From assembly GCA_934316845.1 (NCBI GenBank), contig CAKRDZ010000010.1, positions 21,077-85,076 of the forward strand: a stretch of 64,000 bases of DNA, in the 5' to 3' direction. Position 1 is the first letter of the stretch, and the number at the start of each line of letters is the position of its first letter. A program made the translations under genes and the position numbers. Below are positions 1 to 8,161 of the stretch, piece after piece. Source of the DNA: an uncultured Eubacterium sp. (lineage in GTDB: Bacteria > Bacillota > Clostridia > Lachnospirales > Lachnospiraceae). The notes under the pieces are model-generated. The model was not told the DNA's origin and did not search any database. It saw only the letters and a program-made list of their open reading frames with translations.

Positions 1-23
1 GTGATTACGGCATTGAGTCAGAT

Positions 24-485
24 ATGATGATAATTGGAATTGCTACGGTATTAGTCGTACTTCTTGTATTGGTGATCGTGGCACTTTCTAAAATAGGAAA
101 ATTGAAAAAACAGTATAATATGTTTATGGATGGGAAAGATGGTAAAAGTCTGGAAGAAACATTTCAGAAGAAATTTGAAAATATGGATATGATCAACGAA
201 GAGTTGAAAAAAATCCAGGGACATCTGGAACGGATTGATGAAAATCTTCTGAAGACATACCAGAAGGTGGCTATCGTCAAATACGATGCTTTCAAAGAAA
301 TAGGTGGTACATTAAGTTTTGTCCTTGTTCTGCTTACAAAGGATAACGATGGATTGATCTTAAATTCCATGCATTCCAATAGTGAGGGATGTTATACTTA
401 CATTAAGGAAGTTAAGAGCGGCGAAGTGTTTGTGGCTCTGTCAGAAGAAGAAAGACAGGCTTTGGAACAGGCGAAAGAATCATAA
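24..485 (+). CDS. DUF4446 family membrane-anchored protein (start may lie upstream of the window)
   Basis: This is a small protein with one N-terminal membrane segment (about residues 3-22), a short coiled-coil stretch, and a C-terminal domain carrying the signature YDAFKEIGGTLSF followed by LSEEERQAL, which I recognise as DUF4446. The family has no established biochemical function; in Clostridia it is often found near the parAB chromosome-partition genes, but no par gene is visible here. The first ATG in the window is at 24, yet the frame is open to the window edge and family members usually have a few residues before the membrane segment. The true start may therefore be outside the window. 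Confidence 0.75.
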   Translation: MMIIGIATVLVVLLVLVIVALSKIGKLKKQYNMFMDGKDGKSLEETFQKKFENMDMINEELKKIQGHLERIDENLLKTYQKVAIVKYDAFKEIGGTLSFVLVLLTKDNDGLILNSMHSNSEGCYTYIKEVKSGEVFVALSEEERQALEQAKES

Positions 486-557
486 GGAGTTTTATAAAGA
501 CTGTAACAATTCAGGGCTATTTACCAGTGGTTCTGGATTGTTATCAGCAATAAAAGC

Positions 558-606
558 GAAAAAAAAAGCCCTTACCCAGCAGTTGCAGGTCTGCCAAACA
601 AGGACT
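558..606 (-). terminator. probable Rho-independent terminator of tRNA-Lys
   Basis: Reading leftward from the tRNA, AGTCCTT can pair with AAGGGCT (one G-U pair), followed at once by a run of T residues. The loop is long, so this is a moderate call. Confidence 0.4.
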
Positions 607-612
607 CGGGAG

Positions 613-685
613 TACGCCTTTGGGGGTTCGAACCCCAGACACCCTGATTAAGAGTCAGGTGCTCTACCAACTGAGCTAAAGGCGC
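613..685 (-). tRNA. tRNA-Lys (anticodon CTT)
   Basis: The minus strand folds into a 73-nt cloverleaf. The acceptor stem is GCGCCTT with AAGGCGT, the D arm contains AGCTCAGTTGGTAGAGC, the anticodon loop CTCTTAA sits on a CCTGA/TCAGG stem, and the T arm is GGGGTTCGAACCCC. The loop gives anticodon CTT, hence lysine. The CCA end is not encoded. Confidence 0.96.
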
Positions 686-773
686 TTATCTAATCGCAAA
701 AACTATTATATAACATTTGTAACAAAAAAGCAAGTCTTTATTTAAAAAAAATTAAAAAAAGGAAATAAAATAT

Positions 774-1979
774 ATGAGTAGAAATCGGAAAACATATCGA
801 AAAATAAAAGAAATAGTAAAGGGAATATTAGCCAATATGGGATCTGTCATTTTGATTCTTGCTTTATGCACCACGGTGATAGCAATTATATTAAACTGGC
901 AGTCTGTAATGAACGAGCTGCAGAGGTTTATAAAAGTAATCATGCCATTTATCTTTGGACTGGTGCTGGCATTTTTGATCAATCCGCTCGTTGAAAGTAT
1001 ACGAAAGATACTTGATAATGTATTTTTCAAGACAAAGCATAAGAAGGGATGTAAATATACCAGTGTAGCTGTTGCATATGTAATTCTTCTTGGTCTGATA
1101 GCAATTACAATGGTTTATATCGTACCACAGATTTCGCAGAGTATAAAAGAACTTACAAAATCACTGGGATATGGATATAATTATATCATTCAAAATACCG
1201 GAAAATTACAGGAAAAATATCCATTTTTGCCTATGAATGATATTAAAGAGATTATAGAAAAAGTAGTTCCACAAAATATATTTAATTACGGAACCGGAAT
1301 GGCAAAATTTATATTCCCGTATATTTATAATTTGTCGGCTTCCTTTATCTCCGGGTTTATCAATATTATATTTGCTATTGTAATATCGGTATATATTATA
1401 TTGGATAAAGAAAAAATTGTAAAAGAATTACGTCGGTTTATCTATACATTTGCGACAAAAGAGAGAGCACCGTTTATCTGGAATACATTTTGTGAGTGCA
1501 ATCATATATTTAATGGATTTCTATTTGGTAAAAGTGTAGATTCCCTCATTATCGGGATTCTTTCCCTGATTGCAATGAGTATTCTGAGACTGCCATACGG
1601 CTTACTTCTTAGTGTTATTGTAGGTGTGACAAATATGATTCCGTATTTTGGACCTATTATGGGTGCTATTCCGGGTGTAATTATATATCTTGTAATAGAA
1701 CCGAAATATGCGATTATTTATGTCATTATGATACTCGTATTGCAGCAGTTTGACGGGCTTTATCTGGGACCGAAAATACTCGGAGATCTTACGGGAATCA
1801 AGCCGCTTTGGGTTATTTTTGGTATTACAGTAGGCGGTGCTTACTTTGGTGTACTCGGAATGTTTCTCGGTGTACCGGTAGTTGCAGTAATAATGCATAT
1901 AATAAATGTGTTTATGGAAGCAAAAATGAAAAAAAAGATGCTAAAAGAAATACAAATTAGAAGAGATAATAAAGAATAA
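774..1979 (+). CDS. AI-2E family transporter (YdiK/YtvI-like membrane protein)
   Basis: A 401-residue polytopic membrane protein. Hydrophobic segments lie near residues 20-45, 55-75, 105-130, 185-210 and in a C-terminal block from about 255 to 390, typical of the AI-2E/PerM family. The C-terminal block shows the glycine/proline-rich family pattern (GVTNMIPYFGPIMGAIPG, then GPKILGDLTGIKPLWVI). Despite the family name, members act as exporters or ion antiporters and autoinducer export is proven for very few, so the substrate is unknown. The start has an AAAGGAA ribosome-binding site 8-9 bases upstream. It stands alone between the tRNA and convergent trmB. Confidence 0.85.
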   Translation: MSRNRKTYRKIKEIVKGILANMGSVILILALCTTVIAIILNWQSVMNELQRFIKVIMPFIFGLVLAFLINPLVESIRKILDNVFFKTKHKKGCKYTSVAVAYVILLGLIAITMVYIVPQISQSIKELTKSLGYGYNYIIQNTGKLQEKYPFLPMNDIKEIIEKVVPQNIFNYGTGMAKFIFPYIYNLSASFISGFINIIFAIVISVYIILDKEKIVKELRRFIYTFATKERAPFIWNTFCECNHIFNGFLFGKSVDSLIIGILSLIAMSILRLPYGLLLSVIVGVTNMIPYFGPIMGAIPGVIIYLVIEPKYAIIYVIMILVLQQFDGLYLGPKILGDLTGIKPLWVIFGITVGGAYFGVLGMFLGVPVVAVIMHIINVFMEAKMKKKMLKEIQIRRDNKE

Positions 1980-2146
1980 ATTATTTTAGCAGTTTCATAA
2001 CATAATATACAGAATCTACGATACAATCAATACGTTTTTTTAAGCAAGGCTTTTTTAGAAAAAAACGACGAAGGCAATTTTGAAATGAATTCATGATAAC
2101 CTCAGGTAATGTTTTTACTCTAATATATGCCTTGCTTTTTTATAGG

Positions 2147-2785
2147 TTACCGGTATGCGACAAGACGATGGATCGGCATACCTTTCTGTGAAAATTTTTC
2201 TTCATACTCCGTCATGACATTTCCCTCTGCAAATTCGCTGTGATGAAGATCGTAGGTAACGTCCTTTAATTTCCAGGGATCTGTTTCCGAGATTGTCTCT
2301 ACAGAATAGTCAAACAATGGCCGGTTGTCCGTCTTAAAGCAAATGACTCCCTCCGGCTGAAGCACTTCATTATAAAGTGATAAAAAGATCGGAGAGGTCA
2401 GGCGGCGTTTCGCGTGACGTTCCTTTGGCCATGGATCTGAAAAGTTAAGGTAAATTCTGTCAATTTCAGAGAATTCAAAAACATCTGTAAGATCTTTGGC
2501 ATCCATACGGATAAAATAAAGATTGGACAATTCCGTCTGCTGTCTTTTTTCTATGGCACGATAAAGAACGCTGGAATAAAGTTCAATACCGATATAGTTG
2601 ATAGATGGATTTTCTGCGGCAAGCGTATGGATAAATTTTCCTTTTCCCATACCAATTTCAATATGGATCGGATTATCATTTCCAAAAAATGTATTCCATT
2701 TTCCTTTATATTCTTCCGGTGTCTGTATGACAAATTCACTCGATGCGATAAATTCTTCTGCACCTTTGATATTACGAAGTCTCAT
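2147..2785 (-). CDS. trmB: tRNA (guanine-N7-)-methyltransferase TrmB
   Basis: The enzyme uses S-adenosylmethionine to make m7G46 in the tRNA variable loop. The 212-residue product carries the SAM-binding motif IEIGMGKGKF, the IYLNFSDPWPKERHAKRRL signature and the C-terminal TEYEEKF motif, all diagnostic of TrmB. The frame is open further upstream, but the start at 2785 (MRLRNIKG) is preferred because GGAGG lies just upstream and the length matches the family. It is convergent with the upstream transporter gene and divergent from the HD-GYP gene. Confidence 0.95.
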   Translation of the reverse strand: MRLRNIKGAEEFIASSEFVIQTPEEYKGKWNTFFGNDNPIHIEIGMGKGKFIHTLAAENPSINYIGIELYSSVLYRAIEKRQQTELSNLYFIRMDAKDLTDVFEFSEIDRIYLNFSDPWPKERHAKRRLTSPIFLSLYNEVLQPEGVICFKTDNRPLFDYSVETISETDPWKLKDVTYDLHHSEFAEGNVMTEYEEKFSQKGMPIHRLVAYR

Positions 2786-2956
2786 AATTGTCCTCCAAAG
2801 TTTAATATTCGCAAATATTATAGCATGCTTCATTATAACATATCTCATAATTTTTTTGAAGAAAATATTATAAATTTGCAAGTAACTATTGGAAAATGTG
2901 GAAAAATCGTGTATGATTATAAATAGGCAATAAAATAAATGTAAAGAAGGAACGAG

Positions 2957-4042
2957 ATGGAAGAAAAGAAAATAGTTCTTGTGTCTGTGAGTGATCTTGT
3001 ACCTGGAATGATTGTTGCCAGGGATGTATACACGAGAAATAACCAATTGTTAATACCAGCAGATACAGAGATAACAGAATCAATTATTGCACGGATGACA
3101 TTTTTTGGGGTAATGAGTATCCGGGTTTATTTAGATGAATTAAAACAGAATATAGAAGAGGACGAAGAAGATTTTATGACACAGCAGGAAAAAGAGGATT
3201 TTGCTGCTTTCAAGGAAAATTATGAATTGACGATGAATCATGTGTCAGAAAATTTGAATTCTCTTCTAAAGACCGGAAATGAGATTAACAGTGACCAATT
3301 GGTGGAAGATGTGGATAAGTTATTGTTTCAATCCAAAAGCCGGTATGAAATTATCAATATGGTACATAATATACGTACTTTTGATGATGAAACATACCGC
3401 CATTCACTGAATGTGGCGATGATCAACAGTGTCTTTGCCGGGTGGCTTGGCATGAGCGAGTACGAAAGAAAGCAGCTGACGTTGTGCGGTCTTTTACATG
3501 ATGTCGGTAAATTACTTATATCGAAAGACATTCTTCGAAAACCGGGACGGCTGACAGAGGAAGAATATGAGCAGATCAAAAAGCATCCATTGCTTGGATA
3601 TGAGAAAATGAAAGATAAAAAACTTCCCGAATCTGTCAAACGAGTGATTCTGCTTCATCATGAAAGAGCAGATGGAAGCGGGTATCCATATGGATTTCGT
3701 TTGAAAGAAATCGATCCTTATGCAGCAATTACAGCAATTGCAGATGTATATGATGCCATGACGTCAAACCGGGTATATCGTCACGGAATGAGTCCGTTCG
3801 ATGTAATAGAGATATTTGAAAAAGAAGGAAGAAAGCAGTTTAACCCGATGTTTCTTGTGCCTATTTTAAATAATCTGACAAATACATACCTGCAGCATTA
3901 CGTCAAATTGAGCAATGGAGAAAAGGGAAAAATTGTATTGATCAATAAAAGTGAGTTGTCACGGCCAATGATCGCATTGGATAATAATAAGTTCATCGAT
4001 CTTTCCAAAGAACGCGACATAAAAATAACACGGGTTCGCTAG
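2957..4042 (+). CDS. HD-GYP domain protein, probable cyclic-di-GMP phosphodiesterase
   Basis: A 361-residue soluble protein. The N-terminal about 100 residues resemble the DUF3391-like leader often found before HD-GYP domains, and the C-terminal half is an HD-GYP hydrolase. The metal-binding HD pair is H181-D182 in LLHDVGK, followed by HH at 234-235 and the GSGYP loop at 240-244, so the catalytic residues look intact. The family hydrolyses c-di-GMP, which usually favours motility; this fits the flagellar genes elsewhere in the window, but no direct link is shown. The ribosome-binding site AGAAGGA precedes the ATG. Confidence 0.88.
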   Translation: MEEKKIVLVSVSDLVPGMIVARDVYTRNNQLLIPADTEITESIIARMTFFGVMSIRVYLDELKQNIEEDEEDFMTQQEKEDFAAFKENYELTMNHVSENLNSLLKTGNEINSDQLVEDVDKLLFQSKSRYEIINMVHNIRTFDDETYRHSLNVAMINSVFAGWLGMSEYERKQLTLCGLLHDVGKLLISKDILRKPGRLTEEEYEQIKKHPLLGYEKMKDKKLPESVKRVILLHHERADGSGYPYGFRLKEIDPYAAITAIADVYDAMTSNRVYRHGMSPFDVIEIFEKEGRKQFNPMFLVPILNNLTNTYLQHYVKLSNGEKGKIVLINKSELSRPMIALDNNKFIDLSKERDIKITRVR

Positions 4043-4082
4043 ATAATGAAAAAAGCAAAGCAAGAAAGAAAGGATAGGAAAA

Positions 4083-5504
4083 GTGAAAAGTCTAATAAAA
4101 AAATGGATAAAAACGTGGATCGGAGCAGCCGGTCTTACCGCAGCAATACTGTTGATACCTACGGGAGCAGAAGCGGTTTCCGGGCAAAAGGATCTGAGAG
4201 TTTCTGCGGAAGCAGCATGTGTCATGGATCTGCAGTCGGGAACGGTATTATATGATAAAAACATGAACAAAAAAGAATACCCGGCGAGTATTACAAAAAT
4301 TATGACAACCTTAGTGGCAATGGATAATTCTTCCCTGTCAGAAACTGTCAAATACGATGACCGTGCGTATACGAACTGGGAAAGCCGGGCTTCTAACATA
4401 GGTATCGTCGATGGCGAAAAACTCAGCATGGAAAATAGTTTATACGCGATCATGCTTGCTTCTGCCAATGAAGTCTGCAATGGTGTTGCGATCCATGTTG
4501 CCGGAAGTATTGATAATTATGTGGCAAAGATGAACGAGAAAGCCAAAGAGCTGGGATGCAAAAATACACATTTTATGAATCCAAATGGATTGTGGAATAA
4601 AGATCATTATACTACACCATACGATATGGCTTTGATCGGAAGAGCAGCGATGCAGAACGAAGACTTCCGGACAATCGCTTCTACCAAATATTATGATATC
4701 GGTAAATCCAATAAGAGAAAACACATTGATCCGATGGGAAATCATCATAAGATGTTAAATCCGGGAAATATGCCAAAATACGGTTACAAATACTGTATCG
4801 GCGGAAAGACCGGATATACCGATAAATGCCGCTACACACTTGTAACCTTTGCAAAAAAAGGAAATATGGAACTGGTATGTGTAGTCATGCGCGTAGACGG
4901 TTCTCCGTATATGGATACAAATGCGTATACCGATACGACAAGATTGTTTAATTATTGTTTTGAAAAATATGACAAGACGATGATCCAGGATGACACATCG
5001 AACGAGATCAACAAAGAATATTTATTTACAAACTTTAGTCCATTTTACAGTAAAGATACGAGTTCCCTGCATGTCGATGAAAATGCCGGTGTCATACTTC
5101 CAAAAGGAGTAACGATCGATCAGACAGAGAAAAAAGTGAACTATCTGGACAAACCGCAAAACCAAAACGGAAAAAATGTAATCGGCCGAATCTCTTATAC
5201 ATATAAAGGAGAAGATGTTGGAGGCGCAGACATTTATTACGATGAAACCGATGCTTCGACATTAAAAGACAGCATTAATATGAACGAGTGGTTTCAAGAG
5301 GCTGTAGAGACAGCGCAGAAAGAGCCGTTCCCGGTGAAAAAAGTAATGCTGATCGTCATATTGGTGGTCTGTGTTGTCGGAGTCAGCATTGTATGCGTGA
5401 TCCGTATCCGGAGTTATCAACAGAAAACAGAATACCGCAGAAGATATCAGAGAACAAGAAAACAAATGCGGAAAAGAGACCGCGATTTTTATACAAAAAG
5501 ATAA
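4083..5504 (+). CDS. D-alanyl-D-alanine carboxypeptidase (DacF/PBP5-type, peptidase S11)
   Basis: This cell-wall enzyme removes the terminal D-Ala from peptidoglycan pentapeptides. The three serine-active-site motifs are complete: S69-x-x-K72 (SITK), S127-A-N129 and K242-T-G. A signal peptide covers about residues 1-31, and a C-terminal transmembrane helix (about 417-439) with a basic tail anchors the protein. I use the GTG at 4083, preceded by AAAGGATAGG, because it supplies the signal peptide. The gene begins 40 bases after the HD-GYP gene and may be co-transcribed with it. Confidence 0.9.
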   Translation: MKSLIKKWIKTWIGAAGLTAAILLIPTGAEAVSGQKDLRVSAEAACVMDLQSGTVLYDKNMNKKEYPASITKIMTTLVAMDNSSLSETVKYDDRAYTNWESRASNIGIVDGEKLSMENSLYAIMLASANEVCNGVAIHVAGSIDNYVAKMNEKAKELGCKNTHFMNPNGLWNKDHYTTPYDMALIGRAAMQNEDFRTIASTKYYDIGKSNKRKHIDPMGNHHKMLNPGNMPKYGYKYCIGGKTGYTDKCRYTLVTFAKKGNMELVCVVMRVDGSPYMDTNAYTDTTRLFNYCFEKYDKTMIQDDTSNEINKEYLFTNFSPFYSKDTSSLHVDENAGVILPKGVTIDQTEKKVNYLDKPQNQNGKNVIGRISYTYKGEDVGGADIYYDETDASTLKDSINMNEWFQEAVETAQKEPFPVKKVMLIVILVVCVVGVSIVCVIRIRSYQQKTEYRRRYQRTRKQMRKRDRDFYTKR

Positions 5505-5596
5505 GTTATCCACAAAATTGTGGATAACTTATGGATAACTTGGCGTTTTTGGTGGATAAATGTAGAATTTACTGTTTATTCTTAATGTTATCCACA
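5503..5596. promoter_or_regulatory. cluster of DnaA boxes between convergent genes
   Basis: Three perfect DnaA boxes (TTATCCACA) occur within 94 bases: 5506-5514 on the plus strand, 5519-5527 on the minus strand and 5588-5596 on the plus strand. A one-mismatch copy (GGTGGATAA) lies at 5551-5559. The first two form a perfect inverted repeat with 12-bp arms and a 4-base centre. No dnaA, dnaN or origin gene is nearby, so this could be a DnaA-titrating or regulatory site. The inverted repeat could alternatively act as a weak terminator for the flanking convergent genes. Confidence 0.6.
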
Positions 5597-5853
5597 TCTC
5601 GTTTCAAGCGTTCTACTTCTTCTGATGCTTTGTTGATACGCTCAATTTCCTCCAAAAAGGCATCAGAAGTATCGTTTTTATGTGCTTCATAATATTTTTT
5701 ACCAATCTCGATGTAGCAGCGGTCAATGGTTCTCTCGTGATTACGGATCTGGCTGTTCAGAGAAGATACCTCAGAAATTTCTTTTGCTTTGTCCGTAATT
5801 TCGTCAGCTGTGTTATTTATTACATCGGATAGTTTGTCAAAAAAACCTGCCAT
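5569..5853 (-). CDS. small coiled-coil hypothetical protein
   Basis: A 94-residue acidic protein starting MAGFFDKLSD and rich in Glu, Lys and Asn, with two helical stretches likely to form coiled coils (about 20-50 and 60-92). It resembles the N-terminal half of small Firmicute proteins that usually continue into a zinc ribbon, but no cysteine pairs are present here. Its function is not recognised. A good AGGAGA ribosome-binding site precedes the ATG. The last bases overlap the final DnaA box of the upstream cluster. Confidence 0.6.
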   Translation of the reverse strand: MAGFFDKLSDVINNTADEITDKAKEISEVSSLNSQIRNHERTIDRCYIEIGKKYYEAHKNDTSDAFLEEIERINKASEEVERLKRDVDNIKNKQ

Positions 5854-5955
5854 GATGATATGTTCTCCTTTCTTCCTGCAGAATATTTACAATGTTTACT
5901 AATATTTTAAACCTTTTTTTTGGCATGTCAAGGAAAAATTTTTTCACAAATTCTG

Positions 5956-6288
5956 TTATTTAGCAAAAATGCCAGCTGTTCCATCATAATCAAAATAATG
6001 ATTGATAGAATTAACTTCAAGTATATCTGCTGTTCGAATATCACGGATGCATTTTGTTAAATATGGATATTTTTTGATTAATTTTTGAGTCAAAAGAAAA
6101 ATTTCTGAGTTTGAGAGTTTTTCAGTGCTTATGTAGCCAGATCCCTGAGGATGAAGAAAACCGTTATCATTTAGAAAATTCCCTATGTCATCATATATTT
6201 TTCGATATCCCTTTCCCAAAATTTGTTCACATACTTTAGTGTCCAAATCAAACATAATTTGTTTTCTATATCGAGTTCGTTTATTCAA
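5956..6288 (-). CDS. VapD-like (Cas2-fold) endoribonuclease toxin candidate
   Basis: A 110-residue protein whose core (RKQIMFDLDT, then GSGYIS and CIRDIRT) matches the VapD / virulence-associated protein group, which has a Cas2-like ferredoxin fold and ribonuclease activity in studied members. The start appears to be TTG at 6288: it lies inside the end of the upstream gene (8-base overlap), and homologues begin just before the RKQI motif. This implies translational coupling. Toxin activity is inferred from the family only. Confidence 0.6.
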   Translation of the reverse strand: MNKRTRYRKQIMFDLDTKVCEQILGKGYRKIYDDIGNFLNDNGFLHPQGSGYISTEKLSNSEIFLLTQKLIKKYPYLTKCIRDIRTADILEVNSINHYFDYDGTAGIFAK

Positions 6289-6595
6289 TATATTTCATAC
6301 CCTCTTTCTTATAATGTCTAATCATTTCCTGTTTACAATCTTCACTTCCACCAGCTGTAGTTAGAATCCATGTACGTAGATATTTGACATATTCTGTTGT
6401 ATCAGAAGCCATTTTCATAACATAAATCATTATATCACAAAGTGCATTTTCTCCTTCACCACTAAAAACACCACTGCTGCTTTCAATGATACCATATTGT
6501 TTCGAATGTTCTCTCATTGGATTTAACATGTCATATTCCGTGATGCCATCTATTCTCATTTTTTCGTAATCCAAATCAAAAGTAAGCGTAACCAT
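6281..6595 (-). CDS. small protein coupled to the VapD-like gene, possible antitoxin
   Basis: A 104-residue protein starting MVTLTFDLDYEKM, chosen at 6595 because AAGGAGATGAATT precedes it. It overlaps the start of the VapD-like gene by 8 bases, the arrangement expected of an antitoxin-toxin pair. I recognise no domain. The N-terminal TLTFDLDYEK strand resembles the ferredoxin-like first strand of its partner, so it could also be a second Cas2-fold protein. The antitoxin role is inferred from position alone. Confidence 0.5.
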   Translation of the reverse strand: MVTLTFDLDYEKMRIDGITEYDMLNPMREHSKQYGIIESSSGVFSGEGENALCDIMIYVMKMASDTTEYVKYLRTWILTTAGGSEDCKQEMIRHYKKEGMKYIE

Positions 6596-6667
6596 ATAAT
6601 TCATCTCCTTCTTTAAAAGAATAATCACTTTGCAATTATAGTGTACCACACATTAAATTTGCTATCA

Positions 6668-6690
6668 AGAGCCAAGCGGCTCTTTTTTTT
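6668..6690 (+). terminator. Rho-independent terminator (plus strand)
   Basis: AGAGCC-AAGC-GGCTCT is followed by eight T residues, a compact textbook terminator. No plus-strand gene ends just upstream, so it may terminate an unannotated transcript antisense to the VapD-like pair. Confidence 0.65.
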
Positions 6691-6808
6691 ATTCTAAATT
6701 AATTTGAAAAAGAGAATAAATAAGTGGAGGTGATGCTTATAAGGGAAAATTTTCAAATAAAAAAAATAGTCATACTAAAATTAGAAAACTAAAGAAAGGA
6801 AGATTAAT

Positions 6809-7096
6809 ATGATGAAATGGATAAAAAAACTAGAATGGAAAAACTTCAACTTAAAGATCAAATTTGATACTGTTAAAAATTATTTTTTGAAACTAAAATT
6901 TAATATTTTTCTTAAAAGAAAATTAGGACTAAATCTTAATATTAAGTTTTGTCGTAAAAGAAAGAAATTTTTTGTATTTCAAATGAAAATTATGGGATAC
7001 ATAAAAATTGGTAATTTCTGTAAAAAATTTTCTTATAAGCATAACATTTCTTTAATTAAGTATTGTTGTAGGCTTATTATAAAAAAGTTATTCTAG
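6809..7096 (+). CDS. doubtful small lysine-rich open reading frame
   Basis: A 95-codon frame with a good AGAAAGGAAG ribosome-binding site. The product is extremely rich in Lys, Phe, Ile and Asn, as expected of any AT-rich sequence without stops, and shows no domain or clear membrane segment. Base composition is far more AT-rich than the neighbours. Its last codons fall inside the closing stem of the candidate structured RNA at 7089-7211. It may be the product of a foreign element or not a gene at all. Confidence 0.25.
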   Translation: MMKWIKKLEWKNFNLKIKFDTVKNYFLKLKFNIFLKRKLGLNLNIKFCRKRKKFFVFQMKIMGYIKIGNFCKKFSYKHNISLIKYCCRLIIKKLF

Positions 7097-7211
7097 TTTT
7101 TCAATGAGGGATTTAGAACACCGTCAGTACATAGAGGTCGTAGTTTGACCTCATGTACTGTTACGTGTGTTCTTCTAAGCGCAAGCGGTCCCGAAGGGGA
7201 AAACTAGAATA
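7089..7211 (+). ncRNA. candidate structured RNA of unknown class
   Basis: This stretch folds into nested helices. A 12-bp closing stem (7089-7100 with 7200-7211) encloses a stem AGAACAC/GTGTTCT (7115-7121 with 7167-7173) and a long hairpin of about 14 bp with one bulged A (7125-7139 with 7147-7160). Near the 3' side are a GC-GCAA-GC mini-hairpin and a CCC-GAA-GGG hairpin. GGGA near 7108 could pair with TCCC near 7189 to make a pseudoknot. It sits just upstream of the promoter and ZTP riboswitch of the purine operon and is not part of that riboswitch. I do not recognise the class; the strand is assumed. Confidence 0.5.
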
Positions 7212-7245
7212 CTTTTTAAATTATAAATTTACAACAAATTTTTTC

Positions 7246-7274
7246 TTGCAACTTCTCCACAAATATTATATACT
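7246..7274 (+). promoter_or_regulatory. sigma-A promoter of the purine operon
   Basis: TTGCAA, a 17-base spacer, then TATACT. The predicted start of transcription falls at about 7281, immediately before the ZTP aptamer. Confidence 0.7.
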
Positions 7275-7282
7275 AAAGACAG

Positions 7283-7352
7283 AGACCATACGACTGGCGG
7301 AAAAGTAGGAATACCTACGGGGAGTATGGTAAATGCAGCCGACCGCCTGGGC
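7283..7352 (+). promoter_or_regulatory. ZTP/ZMP riboswitch aptamer (pfl motif)
   Basis: The first stem is ACCATAC (7285-7291) with GTATGGT (7324-7330). Between and after it lie the pfl-motif hallmarks: GACTGGCG at the start of the first internal loop, a short hairpin, GGGGAG before the closing strand, and the downstream GCCGACCGCCTGGGC. The class binds ZTP or ZMP (AICAR nucleotide), which accumulates when 10-formyl-tetrahydrofolate is short. The downstream genes consume ZMP, which fits. Confidence 0.9.
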
Positions 7353-7382
7353 AGACCGTAAGGTGACCCCAGGCGGTCTTTT
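7341..7382 (+). terminator. riboswitch-controlled terminator
   Basis: GACCGCCTGGG pairs with CCCAGGCGGTC, followed by TTTT. The left arm is the conserved 3' strand of the ZTP aptamer, so ligand binding and terminator formation are mutually exclusive: an ON switch in response to ZTP/ZMP. Confidence 0.88.
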
Positions 7383-7425
7383 CAATATAATAAAATAATT
7401 TATAGGTAAAAAAGGAGAGAATGCA

Positions 7426-8139
7426 ATGCAGATGTTATCGTTGGAAAAAGAATTGAAAGAAAATGCTTATCCGGGAAGAGGAATCGTGATCGGAAAATCC
7501 CCAAATGGAAAGTACGCCGTGACGGCATATTTTATTATGGGAAGAAGTGAAAACAGCCGGAACCGCGTCTTTGTAGAGGATGGAGAAGGAATCCGCACAC
7601 AGGCATTTGATCCGTCAAAATTGAGTGATCCAAGTCTGATCATTTACGCACCTGTCCGTGTGCTTGGCAACAAAACGATCGTGACAAACGGAGATCAGAC
7701 CGATACGATCTATGAACTGATGGACAAACAGCAGACATTTGAGCAGGCACTTCGTACGAGAGAATTTGAGCCGGACGGACCAAATTATACACCTAGAATT
7801 TCCGGTATCATGCATGTGGAAAATGGCGAATACAACTATGCAATGTCCATTTTGAAGAGCAACAACGGAAATCCGGACGCCTGCAACCGATACACATTTG
7901 CCTATTCCAATCCGGTCAATGGAGAAGGTCATTTTATCCATACATATATGTGCGACGGCGATCCATTGCCAAGTTTTGAAGGAGAACCAAAATTGGTGGA
8001 AATGTCGGATGATATGGAAAAATTTACCAATATGCTTTGGGAGAGTCTGAACGAGGACAATAAAGTATCTCTCTTTGTAAGATATATTGACATCGCGACC
8101 GGTGAGACCAAATCTACAATTGTAAACAAAAACAAATAA
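7426..8139 (+). CDS. purO: IMP cyclohydrolase (PurO type)
   Basis: A 237-residue protein matching the PurO family (PF07826), which performs the last step of IMP synthesis, closing FAICAR to IMP. Recognisable parts are YPGRGIVIGKSPNGK near the N terminus, SENSRNRVF, and PNYTPRISG. Archaea and some Clostridia use this stand-alone enzyme in place of the cyclohydrolase domain of bifunctional PurH. The ATG at 7426 has AGGAG 8 bases upstream. It is the first gene after the ZTP riboswitch, and the AICAR formyltransferase that makes its substrate is two genes downstream. Confidence 0.85.
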   Translation: MQMLSLEKELKENAYPGRGIVIGKSPNGKYAVTAYFIMGRSENSRNRVFVEDGEGIRTQAFDPSKLSDPSLIIYAPVRVLGNKTIVTNGDQTDTIYELMDKQQTFEQALRTREFEPDGPNYTPRISGIMHVENGEYNYAMSILKSNNGNPDACNRYTFAYSNPVNGEGHFIHTYMCDGDPLPSFEGEPKLVEMSDDMEKFTNMLWESLNEDNKVSLFVRYIDIATGETKSTIVNKNK

Positions 8140-8161
8140 ATTAAAAAATGGGGGAAATTGT

